From Selenomonadaceae bacterium (GTDB taxonomy: Bacteria > Bacillota > Negativicutes > Selenomonadales > Selenomonadaceae): a stretch of DNA of 46,559 nt. Both the position numbers and the translations under genes were made by a program. The stretch spans positions 1-46,559 of the forward strand of contig JAFUTY010000024.1 in assembly GCA_017484005.1 (NCBI GenBank). Direction: 5' to 3'. This document shows positions 1-8,428 of the stretch, one piece after another; the first letter of the stretch is position 1; every line of letters begins with the position of its first letter. The notes under the pieces were generated by a model. The model was not told where the DNA came from. It worked only from the letters and a program-made list of their open reading frames with translations, and ran no database searches.

Positions 1-275
1 GCTCGATTTTCCGGCGTGCCAATCACCAGCGGAACGATATCGACTTCATCATTTCGAAGCCGCTCGAGCTGATCCGGAAAATATGTTGGCATGAATTCAT
101 ACTGCCAATCGACGTAAGCCTGGATGTCTGCCAGATAATCGTAAGCATAGCCTCCAGATTTTCCGTCGACTGTGAAAAGGTTTGTGATTCCGAGCGTACC
201 AATTCGAACATCTTTCGCTTCGACGCTTGAAAACATCGAGAGCATTATGCAAATTGCAAGTATCAATCGGAACAT
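1..275 (-). CDS. periplasmic solute-binding protein family 3, N-terminal part (runs off left edge)
   Basis: The reading frame stays open to the window edge, so only about 91 N-terminal residues are visible. A signal peptide is clear (MFRLILAICIMLSMFSSVEA), so the product is exported. The mature start, KDVRIGTLGITNLF followed by GGYAYDYLADIQAYVDWQYE, is the opening beta strand and first lobe of family 3 periplasmic binding domains. In diderm Firmicutes such domains often form the sensor part of histidine kinases or diguanylate cyclases, but the C-terminus lies outside the window, so a free binding protein is equally possible. The ATG at 273-275 has a strong GAGGAGG site 8 nt upstream. The gene diverges from serA. 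Confidence 0.75.
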   Translation of the reverse strand, partial: MFRLILAICIMLSMFSSVEAKDVRIGTLGITNLFTVDGKSGGYAYDYLADIQAYVDWQYEFMPTYFPDQLERLRNDEVDIVPLVIGTPENR

Positions 276-393
276 GTCAGTCGCCTCCTCATGAAAATTG
301 ATCGACGGATAACGAAAGCCGTCCTCCACGACGTGAATCCATTCCCGATAATTTTCATCTCGAGGAGAAATTTTCTGAAAGATTTGTTGAGAT

Positions 394-421
394 ATTTTAA
401 AATCCTTTGGAAATTTTTCAA
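394..421 (-). promoter_or_regulatory. candidate sigma-70-type promoter for the left-edge binding protein
   Basis: On the minus strand TTGAAA (416-421) and TAAAAT (394-399) are separated by 16 nt. They face the binding-protein gene, giving a leader of roughly 110 nt. The call rests on consensus match only; the region is AT-rich, so chance matches are common. Confidence 0.35.
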
Positions 422-456
422 CCTAATTTTTTATCGGATAAAATTCCTCGGAAATG

Positions 457-496
457 AAAAAAGATCCCACATTAATTTTCTGCAGGATCTTTTTTT
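457..496 (+). terminator. hairpin with A-run and T-run upstream of serA
   Basis: GATCC and GGATC arms (463-467, 485-489), extended by a flanking A-run and a seven-T run, form the A-GATCC...GGATC-T terminator type seen repeatedly in this window. It lies in the 292-nt gap between divergent genes, about 70 nt before serA, where no complete gene ends. It may therefore be a leader attenuator for serA or the end of a small RNA. The rest of 276-567 shows nothing else I can support. Confidence 0.5.
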
Positions 497-567
497 GATC
501 GCGACGAAATTTTTTGTTGTAAAATCTCAAATCAAAATCCAAATCAAAATTTAGGAGACGATCAATC

Positions 568-2148
568 TTGAAAATTTTAGCTGCCGATGGAATTTCAGCA
601 CAGGGAATCGAAATTCTGAAACCGGATTTCGAAGTTGATATTCGCGACAAAATTTCTCACGAAGAACTTCTCGAGATTATTCCGCAATTCGATGCGCTGA
701 TGGTTAGATCTGCGTCGAAAGTCACGGCGGATGTTATCGAGCGCGCTGAAAATTTAAAAATCATTGGACGCGCTGGAGTTGGAGTTGATAACATCGATGT
801 TCAAGCGGCAACATCGAAAGGAATTCTAGTTATCAACTCGCCGGGCGGAAATACAATCGCAGCGACTGAACATACTTGCGCAATGATGTTAGCTCTCGCG
901 CGAAAAATTCCAATCGCAAATCAGACAATGCAGGCTGGAGAATGGAATCGAAAAAAATACGTCGGCGTCGAATTGAATGGAAAAACTCTCGGCGTTATTG
1001 GAATGGGAAGAATCGGTGCTGGAGTTGCAAAACGCGCTATCGCTTTTGGAATGGAAGTTCTCGGTTATGATCCCTACATTAATGAGGAGCGTGCGAATTC
1101 TATCGGTGTGAAAATCGCGACGCTCGATGAATTGATCGAGAAATCTGATTTCATCACTGTCCATATGCCTTTGACTGATGAAACTCGCGGAATGATTTCG
1201 ATGCCGCAAATGAAACGCATGAAAAATTCCGTTCGATTGATCAATTGCGCTCGCGGCGGAATTATCAATGAGCAGGATTTGGCTCAAGCGGTCAAAGAGG
1301 GAATCGTTGCAGGAGCGGCGATCGATGTTTTCACTGAAGAACCGATGCCTCAAGATCATCCATTGCGAAACGTTGATAATATCATTTTGACTCCACATCT
1401 CGGCGCGTCGACTGTTGAAGCTCAAATTGGAGTTTCAGTTGACGTTGCGGAGGGAATTCGAGCGGCTCTCAATGGAGAACCTGTCGCAGCGATTAACATG
1501 CCCTCGATTTCACAGCAAGCGATGAGAGTTATCTCGCCATATTTAACGCTCGCGGAAAATCTTGGACATACTGTCGCAAGTCTTGCGGAAGGCGCGATCA
1601 AAAATCTCAAAGTCACTTTCAACGGTGAAATTACGAAAGTCAATACAAAACTTCTCACGACTGCAGTTGTCAAAGGCATGCTCAATCCTGTCATGGAAAA
1701 GGAAGTCAATTATGTCAATGCTCCAGGTATCGCGAAGGAACGGAATATCAAAATCACTGAGACGAATGATAATTCAGTGGAAGATTTTTCGAATTTGATC
1801 ACTGTCGAAGTTTCTACAGGCGATAAAATTTTCTCGGCTCAAGGAACTTTGTTCGGAAGTGAAGGAAGAATCGTCGAAATCGATGGATTCCGCGTCGATG
1901 TTGATCCTCGCGCGAGAATTTTGATCTGTCCTCACGTCAATCGTCCAGGAATCATTGGAAAAGTTGGAACTCTTCTCGGCGGGAATAAGATCAATATTTC
2001 TGGAATGCAGGTTGGAAAAACTGAAGTCGAGGGTAGAAGTTTGATGGTTTTGACTATCGATAATCCAATTCCGAATGAAGTTTTGAAAGAATTCAAATCG
2101 ATCGATGGAATTTTCGATGCAAAACTCGTAGATTTTTCTTCAAACTGA
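568..2148 (+). CDS. serA: D-3-phosphoglycerate dehydrogenase
   Basis: Catalyses NAD-dependent oxidation of 3-phosphoglycerate to 3-phosphohydroxypyruvate, the first step of cytosolic serine synthesis. The 526 residues match the long SerA type. Visible parts are the N-terminal substrate half; the Rossmann motif GVIGMGRIG (about 142-150); NCARGGIIN with the catalytic Arg near 229; DVFTEEP with the Glu near 257; LTPHLGAST with the catalytic His near 277; an intervening allosteric-substrate-binding domain; and a C-terminal ACT domain from about residue 455 (RPGIIGKVGTLLG), which usually gives serine feedback control. The start is TTG at 568 with AGGAG 10 nt upstream. The gene overlaps the converging TetR-type gene by 9 bp. 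Confidence 0.95.
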   Translation: MKILAADGISAQGIEILKPDFEVDIRDKISHEELLEIIPQFDALMVRSASKVTADVIERAENLKIIGRAGVGVDNIDVQAATSKGILVINSPGGNTIAATEHTCAMMLALARKIPIANQTMQAGEWNRKKYVGVELNGKTLGVIGMGRIGAGVAKRAIAFGMEVLGYDPYINEERANSIGVKIATLDELIEKSDFITVHMPLTDETRGMISMPQMKRMKNSVRLINCARGGIINEQDLAQAVKEGIVAGAAIDVFTEEPMPQDHPLRNVDNIILTPHLGASTVEAQIGVSVDVAEGIRAALNGEPVAAINMPSISQQAMRVISPYLTLAENLGHTVASLAEGAIKNLKVTFNGEITKVNTKLLTTAVVKGMLNPVMEKEVNYVNAPGIAKERNIKITETNDNSVEDFSNLITVEVSTGDKIFSAQGTLFGSEGRIVEIDGFRVDVDPRARILICPHVNRPGIIGKVGTLLGGNKINISGMQVGKTEVEGRSLMVLTIDNPIPNEVLKEFKSIDGIFDAKLVDFSSN

Positions 2149-2688
2149 AATCGCTGAATCGATCGCTGGTTCGGAAATTGCACGATAAAGATCGATTAAC
2201 CATTGCGGATCTTCCAAACATCCATTCTCGAGATAATGAATGTAAGTCTCCACATATCCCGAGGAGATGAAATCCACGATGAAATTTTTTCGCGCGGGAT
2301 CGATCGATTTTCCCTCGAGCTGCCCATCGATGTAAATTTCAGTTGTCTTTCGAGTCGCGTCATACAAAAATTTTCTGAGATTGTTGTATGAATCCATTGC
2401 GATAATCTGTTTGTAAAATTCGCGGCAATTTTTGAACGTCTCGAGCAAATTTCTCACGTTTGAAATCCAACCGCCATTTGTCGGCGATATAAATGTTTTG
2501 ACAATATCAGTTTTGAAAATCCATTCGACGAGATCCGCTTTATCTTTGAAGTGATAATAAAAAGTCGATCGATTGATCTCCGCCGCAATTGCAATTTCGC
2601 GAATAGAGATTTTCTCGATCGACTTTTTTTGACTCAAATTTTTAAAAATCTCGGCAATATGTTTTTTGATCAAAATATCACTTTTCAA
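2140..2688 (-). CDS. TetR/AcrR-family transcriptional regulator
   Basis: A 182-residue protein whose N-terminus is a TetR helix-turn-helix: ISIREIAIAAEINRSTFYYHF (about 27-47) followed by KDKADLVEWIF. The C-terminal half is the ligand-sensing helical domain, resembling the TetR_C_8/DhaS-like branch, with FVDFISSGYVETYIHYLENG near the end. The start is TTG at 2686-2688, chosen because AAAGGAG lies 7 nt upstream and no ATG fits. It is divergent from the enoyl-CoA hydratase-like gene, with an inverted repeat in the gap, so it probably controls that gene and itself. Ligand unknown. Confidence 0.85.
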   Translation of the reverse strand: MKSDILIKKHIAEIFKNLSQKKSIEKISIREIAIAAEINRSTFYYHFKDKADLVEWIFKTDIVKTFISPTNGGWISNVRNLLETFKNCREFYKQIIAMDSYNNLRKFLYDATRKTTEIYIDGQLEGKSIDPARKNFIVDFISSGYVETYIHYLENGCLEDPQWLIDLYRAISEPAIDSAISV

Positions 2689-2719
2689 ATCGTCACTCCT
2701 TTCGACAATCGAATCGATC

Positions 2720-2736
2720 TGTTGGAAATTTCAACA
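2720..2736. promoter_or_regulatory. candidate operator (inverted repeat) for the TetR-type regulator
   Basis: TGTTGGAAATTTCAACA is a near-perfect 17-bp palindrome in the divergent gap between the regulator and the enoyl-CoA hydratase-like gene. Size and placement suit a TetR-family operator. No binding data; inferred from symmetry and position. Confidence 0.45.
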
Positions 2737-2820
2737 ATCTCGAATCACTGACGCGCGATAAATTTTTCGGCGAATGATATCCTTTTTATGGTTGGAAAAT
2801 CAATTGAAAGGATGATTTGC

Positions 2821-3618
2821 ATGGAAAATCGTTTGAAAATTGTCAAAGAATCGAAGGGATATTGGCGCGTCGTTATCAGCAATCCTCCGGTGAATCTGTT
2901 TGATCCTTGGATGTTTGCGGAGCTCAATGTTTTGATGGATCAAACGGAACGTGACGAGGATCTTCGAGTTGTAGTTTTCGAGAGTGCTGATGAAAACTTT
3001 TTCATGGATCACCATGACGTCGAGCATCGTTTGCAAGTTCCGGAGCAGGATGGAGGTCGAGCATTTTTCTTCGAGTGGTCAAATTGGGTTTCGAGATTGG
3101 CAAATTCGCGAGTCATCAGCATTGCGAAAGTCAGAGGTCGGGCATGGGCTCAAGGATTCGAATTCATCCTCGCCTGCGATCTTGTTTATGCATCGGAGAA
3201 AGCTCAATTCTCGCTCGTCGAAGTTGGCGGTGGAGTGATTCCTGGCGGCGGAGGAGTTGAATGGCTAGCTCGACTTGTCGGAAGATCTCGCGCAATTGAA
3301 ATCGTCTGCAGTTCTGAATCTTACAACGCGGAGCTCGGTGAAAAATATGGATTTGTGACTCGCGCGATTCCAGATTCTGAACTCGATGAATTTGTAGATC
3401 GCATGGCAAATCGACTCGGCAGATTTTCAACTCGTGCGCTTGCGATTGGAAAACGCATGGTCAATTCGCGGGCGGGAATTCCATCGACGGCAGATCTTTT
3501 CATGTCTCAATATGTTCTTCGAAGTTCAGATTTGTGGGAAGGTGCTGATGCAGATCTTCCAGTGGATCAAATGAATATTGTGAGTGATTATGAACTTAAT
3601 ATGCCCTCGAAACTTTGA
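2821..3618 (+). CDS. enoyl-CoA hydratase/isomerase (crotonase) family protein
   Basis: A 265-residue crotonase-fold protein. Family features are NPPVNLF near residue 20, VVVFESADENFFMDHHDV (the acyl-CoA loop), an oxyanion-hole segment AKVRGRAWAQGFEFILACDLVYAS around 105-125, and FSLVEVGGGVIPGGGGVEWLARLVGR (about 130-155), which replaces the usual FGLPEVxLGLxPGxGG. The Glu of VEVGGG matches one catalytic position. HHDVEHR in place of the common AGxDL suggests a divergent member, so the substrate is not assigned. The ATG at 2821 is preferred over an upstream in-frame ATG because AAAGGATG precedes it by about 7 nt. It is probably controlled by the divergent TetR-type gene. The 3' end overlaps the converging methyltransferase by 31 bp. 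Confidence 0.8.
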   Translation: MENRLKIVKESKGYWRVVISNPPVNLFDPWMFAELNVLMDQTERDEDLRVVVFESADENFFMDHHDVEHRLQVPEQDGGRAFFFEWSNWVSRLANSRVISIAKVRGRAWAQGFEFILACDLVYASEKAQFSLVEVGGGVIPGGGGVEWLARLVGRSRAIEIVCSSESYNAELGEKYGFVTRAIPDSELDEFVDRMANRLGRFSTRALAIGKRMVNSRAGIPSTADLFMSQYVLRSSDLWEGADADLPVDQMNIVSDYELNMPSKL

Positions 3619-4301
3619 AGTCTCTCGAGAATTTTTTTGTAGAAGTTCGGATCGATCTCGCAGCCGATGAAATTTCTTCCGAGATTTTTCGATGCTATTG
3701 CAGTTGTCCCACTTCCAAGGAAACAATCGAGAATCAAATCTCCAGCGTTCGAATGTTTTCGAATCAATTCTTCAATCAGCTCGAGCGGTTTTTGAGTGGG
3801 ATGAAATCTATCCTTCGAGTGACAAATGGGAAACCGATAGACTCCAGAATCATATTCGGAGTTGAATGTCGGCTTCCCATTTTTTGTTCCCGTGACAGCG
3901 ATTTCTCGAGCATTCGTCAGATAATTTCGTTTTGAATTCAGCGGAACTGGATTCGTTTTGAGCCACTCAATAAATCGAATCTGCTTGAATCCCGCCCGAT
4001 CAAAATATTCTTTGAGCGTCGAAATTTTCCACAGATCATAAAAACAGATCATCGAGCCGCCAGATCTCAAAATTCTAAAACATTCCGCGACAACTAGATC
4101 GAGATTTTGAAATTGAGAATCCCAATCTCCAAATTCCATCGAAACTCGAAATCGATCTGTATCTCTTCCAGTCAAATCGCCGTGATTGAATCCAGTCTCT
4201 CGCGAAATTTCATATGGCGGATCGATCAAAACGAGATCGATTGAACTGTCCTCGATTGTCGGGAGAAAATCGAAACAGCTTTCACAACGAATTTCAATCA
4301 T
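3588..4301 (-). CDS. site-specific DNA methyltransferase, beta class (N4-cytosine/N6-adenine)
   Basis: A 237-residue DNA methyltransferase using S-adenosylmethionine. Motif IV DPPY (residues 27-30) comes before motif I (LILDCFLGSGTTAIA, near 190-205), the order of the beta class. HPTQKP just before motif I is the usual beta-class linker. DPPY fits either N6-adenine or N4-cytosine methylation. There is no restriction endonuclease nearby. Its ATG overlaps the stop of the last glycosyltransferase (TAATG), so it is translationally coupled to the tail of the long minus-strand cluster, an unusual place for an orphan methyltransferase. Target sequence unknown. Confidence 0.88.
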   Translation of the reverse strand: MIEIRCESCFDFLPTIEDSSIDLVLIDPPYEISRETGFNHGDLTGRDTDRFRVSMEFGDWDSQFQNLDLVVAECFRILRSGGSMICFYDLWKISTLKEYFDRAGFKQIRFIEWLKTNPVPLNSKRNYLTNAREIAVTGTKNGKPTFNSEYDSGVYRFPICHSKDRFHPTQKPLELIEELIRKHSNAGDLILDCFLGSGTTAIASKNLGRNFIGCEIDPNFYKKILERLQSFEGILSS

Positions 4302-5314
4302 TACATTCGCAACTTTGATAAAAAATTTCGAAAGATCTGCTTGAATTTCCGAGGCTTTTTTTCTGACTGAATCATTTTTGCTACGAGAGTGTGAATGAGA
4401 ATTCGAGTCAAATTTGTCAATTCGAGCTCGCGTAAAATTTGATCGATCGTTTCGATTTTCAATTCGCCGCGGCGATATGAACGCAGTACAAAAACATCAA
4501 GCACATGCATAATCTGCCGCTCTTCAGCCGCAAGTCTCAATTCAGTTGAAATTGTCAGCTTGTCGAATACATTTTCCATAAATTCAAGCATTAAAGGCAT
4601 TGAATTTATTGTTTGTCGTAGATGTTTCTCAGCTGATGAAGCCATCGTTTGAGTTGGAGTTAGTCGGTATAAATAGCAACACGCATCGATTACTTGAATT
4701 TTTTTTGCAAAACAGATTTCTGCAAGATTGAACATTCCATCGCCATCGCGCGTTATCAGTGGAAATCGAATCTGCTTATCGATTAAAAAATCACGCCGCT
4801 GAATTTTTATCCACGGCTCAACTGTCACATCACGATGCATAAATTCAAATTTGATTCGCTCCGTCAAATCTGAACTCATAATTCGTGGCTTTGGATTAGT
4901 ACAATGAATCTGCTCCAGTTGCCCAGTCAAATCCTCACCGCGAAAATAGGAATTCATATAAACGAGTTCCGCTTGAGATTCTTCCGCTACGTTGATAAAT
5001 GTTTCCAAAGTTTCTGGGAGAATCATATCATCGTGATCCATGAAATAGATATATTTTCCATTTGCAACTTTGATTCCAAGATTTCTTGATGAACTCTCGC
5101 CGGAATTTTTGATTTGATGAATGATTTTGATTCGAGGATCGTCATATTTCGAAACAATTTCCAGTGTTCGATCTGTCGAGCAGTCATCGACGAGAATTAG
5201 CTCGAAGTCTTTAAAAGTCTGATTCAACACAGATTCAATTGCAGTCTCGATGAATTTTTCGGAATTATAAAGCGGCATGACTATAGAAATTTTTGGATTC
5301 GAAAAATTTTCCAT
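4301..5314 (-). CDS. GT2-family glycosyltransferase, array member 1 (most promoter-distal)
   Basis: A cytosolic GT-A-fold glycosyltransferase, 337 residues, no membrane segment. N-terminal motifs are NPKISIVMPLYNSEKFIETA, DDCSTDRTLE, NSGESSSRNLGIKVA and the nucleotide-sugar/metal motif MDHDDMI. The conserved second half carries WIKIQRRDFL, FNLAEICFAKKIQVIDACCYLYR and a basic tail. Probably adds one sugar to a surface glycan; donor and acceptor cannot be read. The ATG at 5312-5314 is chosen because GAGAGG lies 7 nt upstream; a longer TTG-initiated frame to 5335 would overlap the preceding gene. No homopolymer tract, so constitutively in frame. Confidence 0.9.
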   Translation of the reverse strand: MENFSNPKISIVMPLYNSEKFIETAIESVLNQTFKDFELILVDDCSTDRTLEIVSKYDDPRIKIIHQIKNSGESSSRNLGIKVANGKYIYFMDHDDMILPETLETFINVAEESQAELVYMNSYFRGEDLTGQLEQIHCTNPKPRIMSSDLTERIKFEFMHRDVTVEPWIKIQRRDFLIDKQIRFPLITRDGDGMFNLAEICFAKKIQVIDACCYLYRLTPTQTMASSAEKHLRQTINSMPLMLEFMENVFDKLTISTELRLAAEERQIMHVLDVFVLRSYRRGELKIETIDQILRELELTNLTRILIHTLVAKMIQSEKKPRKFKQIFRNFLSKLRM

Positions 5315-5324
5315 GTTCAACCTC

Positions 5325-6308
5325 TCATTTACCAAATTTTTTCACGAATCGTGCCTCATATGCATTAACCAATACTCGAGTCAAATCTGAATCTGCACTT
5401 GAACACTCACTCAAAATTGAATCAATTTTTTCAATCGGCAAATCGCCACTATATATTCGCTTCAGATAAATTCTAAAATATCTATCGAAAGCTTCCGATT
5501 CGATTTCGATTCTAAAACTCTCTGGAATTTGGATTTTGGAGATGACTTCGCGCAAATATTGAATCGCTGGCGACAGAGATTGAGCCACTTTTCGCAAGTG
5601 AGTCTCAGCTGGCGCATCCATTGTTCGATTTGGATGAATCCTTCGCACATAGCAACACGCATCGATTACTTGTAACTTTTTTCCGAACGCAAGTTCCGCA
5701 AAATGAAACAGCACATCGCCGTTGAGTGTTGTCAATGGGAAATAGATATCGTTATTTCTAAGAAAATCCAGTCGCTGAATTTTTAGCCAAGGAGTGACGT
5801 GAGTTTTTCGATCTATATAGTCAGTTCGTAAACGCTCGATAAGATTTTCAGATAGAAATCTCGGCGTGGGATCTGCAAAAGATTCTTGCTCGATTTTGAC
5901 AATAGATGGCAACTGAAAATCTGAATCGTGAGTATCATACCAATGATTCATAAATACAACTTCCGCTCCAGATTCTTCTGCCGCATTGTAAAAAATCTCA
6001 AGCGTATTTTCTAGCATTGCATCGTCGTGATCTGCAAAATAGATATATTTTCCACGAGCAGTTTTGATTCCGAGATTTCGCGATGCACTTTCACCGGAAT
6101 TTTTATCTTTTCGAACGAACTTGATTCGTGGATCGTCATATTTCGAGATAATTTCAATCGTTGAATCTGTCGAACAATCATCAATCAAAATCAACTCGAA
6201 GTCCTTGAATGTTTGTGTCAAAACTGATTCAACTGCAGTCTCGATGAATTTTTCCGAATTGTAAAGTGGCATAACGATAGAAATTTTTGGATTCGAAAAA
6301 TTTTCCAT
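5325..6308 (-). CDS. GT2-family glycosyltransferase, array member 2
   Basis: 327 residues, GT-A fold. Motifs NPKISIVMPLYNSEKF, DDCSTDSTIE, NSGESASRNLG and ADHDDAM (the Asp box, with Ala replacing the usual Met/Leu). The first 150 or so residues are nearly identical to the next upstream member, while the C-terminal half differs, a mosaic pattern expected from duplication plus recombination. The start is ATG at 6306-6308 with GAGG just upstream; it follows the stop of the preceding gene by 2 nt, indicating coupled translation. Sugar specificity unknown. Confidence 0.9.
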   Translation of the reverse strand: MENFSNPKISIVMPLYNSEKFIETAVESVLTQTFKDFELILIDDCSTDSTIEIISKYDDPRIKFVRKDKNSGESASRNLGIKTARGKYIYFADHDDAMLENTLEIFYNAAEESGAEVVFMNHWYDTHDSDFQLPSIVKIEQESFADPTPRFLSENLIERLRTDYIDRKTHVTPWLKIQRLDFLRNNDIYFPLTTLNGDVLFHFAELAFGKKLQVIDACCYVRRIHPNRTMDAPAETHLRKVAQSLSPAIQYLREVISKIQIPESFRIEIESEAFDRYFRIYLKRIYSGDLPIEKIDSILSECSSADSDLTRVLVNAYEARFVKKFGK

Positions 6309-6310
6309 GT

Positions 6311-7312
6311 TCAACCTCGTTTATTAGATTTCTTGAAAAATCGTGCTCCAAATGTATTGATTAACACTCGAGTTAGATTCGAATCTGCAACTGAATATTC
6401 TTTTAAAATCGCATCTATCTTCTCAATCGGTAACTCTCCACGATATGCTCGATCTATGTAAAGTCTGAAATATCTCTCAATCGCTTCATTTTCAATCTCG
6501 ATTCGGAATTTTTCGGGAATTTGAATTTTTGACATCACTTTGCGTAGATATTGAATCGCTGGCGATATTGACTGTATAGTTTTTCGCAAGTGAGATTCAG
6601 CTGGCGCAGACATCGTCATGGTGCGATGTAAACGATACACATATCCATAAGCATCGATAATCTGCAATTTTTTTCCAAACGCAAGCTGTGCGAAATAGAA
6701 CAATACATCGCCATTTAGAGTTGTCGCAGGAAAATAGATCTGATTTTCTCGTAAAAAATCGAGTCGTTGAATTTTGAGCCAAGGCATTACATTGACTTTA
6801 TATTGCATATATTCATATTTTATACGTTCGACGATATCTTCGGACATAATTCTCGGTGTTGGATCTGCAAATGATTTTGGTTCGACGTTGACAATAGACG
6901 GCAACTGAAAATCTGAATCGTGAGTATCATACCAATGATTCATAAATACAACTTCCGCCCCAGATTCTTCTGCCACGTTATAAAAGATCTCGAGCGTGTT
7001 TTCTAGCATTGCATCGTCATGATCTGCAAAATAGATATATTTTCCTCGAGCAGTTTTGATTCCGAGATTTCGCGATGCACTTTCACCGGAATTTTTGATC
7101 TGTTTAAAAAGTTTTATTCGAGAATCGTCATATTTCGAGATAATTTCAAGCGTTGAATCTGTCGAGCAGTCATCAATTAAAATCAACTCGAAGTCCTTGA
7201 ATGTTTGTGTCAAAACTGATTCAACTGCAGTCTCGATGAATTTTTCCGAATTGTAAAGTGGCATAACGATAGAAATTTTTGGATTCGAAGAAATTTCCAT
7301 GTCCAACTTCAT
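6311..7312 (-). CDS. GT2-family glycosyltransferase, array member 3
   Basis: 333 residues, GT-A fold: SSNPKISIVMPLYNSEKF, DDCSTDSTLE, NSGESASRNLG, ADHDDAM, then FYFAQLAFGKKLQIIDAYGYVYR. A 47-bp stretch (7086-7132), encoding the region before NSGES, is identical in DNA to part of the array gene at 14457-15479, although the surrounding sequence differs; this points to gene conversion. The ATG at 7310-7312 has AAGGAG 8 nt upstream. It follows a 79-nt gap, the largest inside this half of the array, in which I see no further feature. Confidence 0.9.
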   Translation of the reverse strand: MKLDMEISSNPKISIVMPLYNSEKFIETAVESVLTQTFKDFELILIDDCSTDSTLEIISKYDDSRIKLFKQIKNSGESASRNLGIKTARGKYIYFADHDDAMLENTLEIFYNVAEESGAEVVFMNHWYDTHDSDFQLPSIVNVEPKSFADPTPRIMSEDIVERIKYEYMQYKVNVMPWLKIQRLDFLRENQIYFPATTLNGDVLFYFAQLAFGKKLQIIDAYGYVYRLHRTMTMSAPAESHLRKTIQSISPAIQYLRKVMSKIQIPEKFRIEIENEAIERYFRLYIDRAYRGELPIEKIDAILKEYSVADSNLTRVLINTFGARFFKKSNKRG

Positions 7313-7391
7313 TTAAAAATCTCCTTCAAAATCGCAATATTAATCGGTAATTCATCGATTGACTGCAGTTTTGCTCAAAAATCCAATTGAA

Positions 7392-8415
7392 TCACTCTCT
7401 ATCTTGAGAAACCGCAACGTAATTGAATAAAACACGCATCAGATTCGGATCGAAAACTCTCGGATCGCAAAATAATTCCATAAGAAGTGAATTGATTTCT
7501 TCGCGAGTCATTTTGCTACGCAGAGCATTGTTGAAACATCCCTGTACAAATGCTCTAATCATTCGATGTTCCATCATGTTTCTCACGTCGTTTCGAATTG
7601 ACTCGGTGCAGTTTATGGATTGAATAACTTGACCAGTGAAACGAAGAGCCTCCGACAGTGATGAAGTTGCCATTCGAATTTTCTTTGCTGGATTTTGATT
7701 TGTCACGCTAGCACTGTTTTTCCGATAAAAATAGCAACAAGCATCGATCACTTGAATCTTTTCAATCAAACAAAGCTCAGCAAAATTGAAAAGTACATCC
7801 GCGCTCAAACTGGTTGTCGGAAAATAGATTTGATTTTTTATAAGCAAGTCGCGACGCTGGATTTTTATCCATGGCGTGACAAAAATATTGATAGGCAAAT
7901 ATTCTTGACGAATTCGTTCCTTGATATCCATTGATAGAAATCTCGGCGTGGGATTTTTGCAAATCAGTTTTGAAAAATCATTTTCATTCATAAACGCCCG
8001 ATCCTTTTCAAATGACAACTCAGGATCGTCGATTTTGTTTTGGAAACAGGAATTCATATACACAACGCCTGCCCCAGATTCATCCGCGGCATTCACAAAT
8101 ATTTCGAGAGTGTTTGGAACGATAGCATCATCGGAATCCATGAAGTAGACATATTCTCCGCTCGCTATTTTCAGACCAAAATTTCGAGAGTCACTTTCTC
8201 CGGAATTTTTGATCTGTCGAACAAGTTTGATTCGCAGATCAGTGTACTTCGAAACAATCTCGTAAGATCGATCTGTGGAACAATCGTCAACAACAATCAC
8301 TTCGAAATCAGTGAAAGTTTGCGCGAGGATCGAATCGATGCAAATCCCAATGTATTTTTCGACGTTAAACATCGGGATAACAACAGAAACTCGGGGGGGG
8401 GGGCAGTTTTGTCAT
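7392..8415 (-). CDS. phase-variable GT2 glycosyltransferase, array member 4 (out of frame here, C11)
   Basis: The start ATG (8413-8415), with its own upstream AAGGAGAAT site, reads MTKL and then enters a run of 11 C on the coding strand. With 11 the frame is lost and translation stops after about 16 residues, at a TAA that overlaps the internal ATG of MFNVEKYI. With 10 or 13 C the reading becomes MTKLPPP(P)RVSVVIPMFNVEKYIG, a complete GT2 of about 340 residues with DDCSTDRS, NSGESDSRN, MDSDDAI and WIKIQRRDLL. The gene is therefore OFF in this sequence unless the run length is a sequencing error. The overlap of the OFF-frame stop with an internal ATG might allow weak reinitiation of a truncated product. 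Confidence 0.85.
8393..8403. repeat. G11 homopolymer (phase-variation tract), array member 4
   Basis: Eleven consecutive G on the plus strand (C on the coding strand), five codons into the gene. Runs of this length are very unlikely by chance in DNA this AT-rich. It is directly followed by CAGTTTT. Ten or 13 would restore the frame. Confidence 0.9.
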
Positions 8416-8428
8416 ATAAATTCTCCTT

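Noticed and set aside
889..1425. 178-codon open frame antisense to serA
   Set aside because: Composition-driven shadow of a well-supported gene; low-complexity Ser/Arg/Asn-rich translation with no family features.
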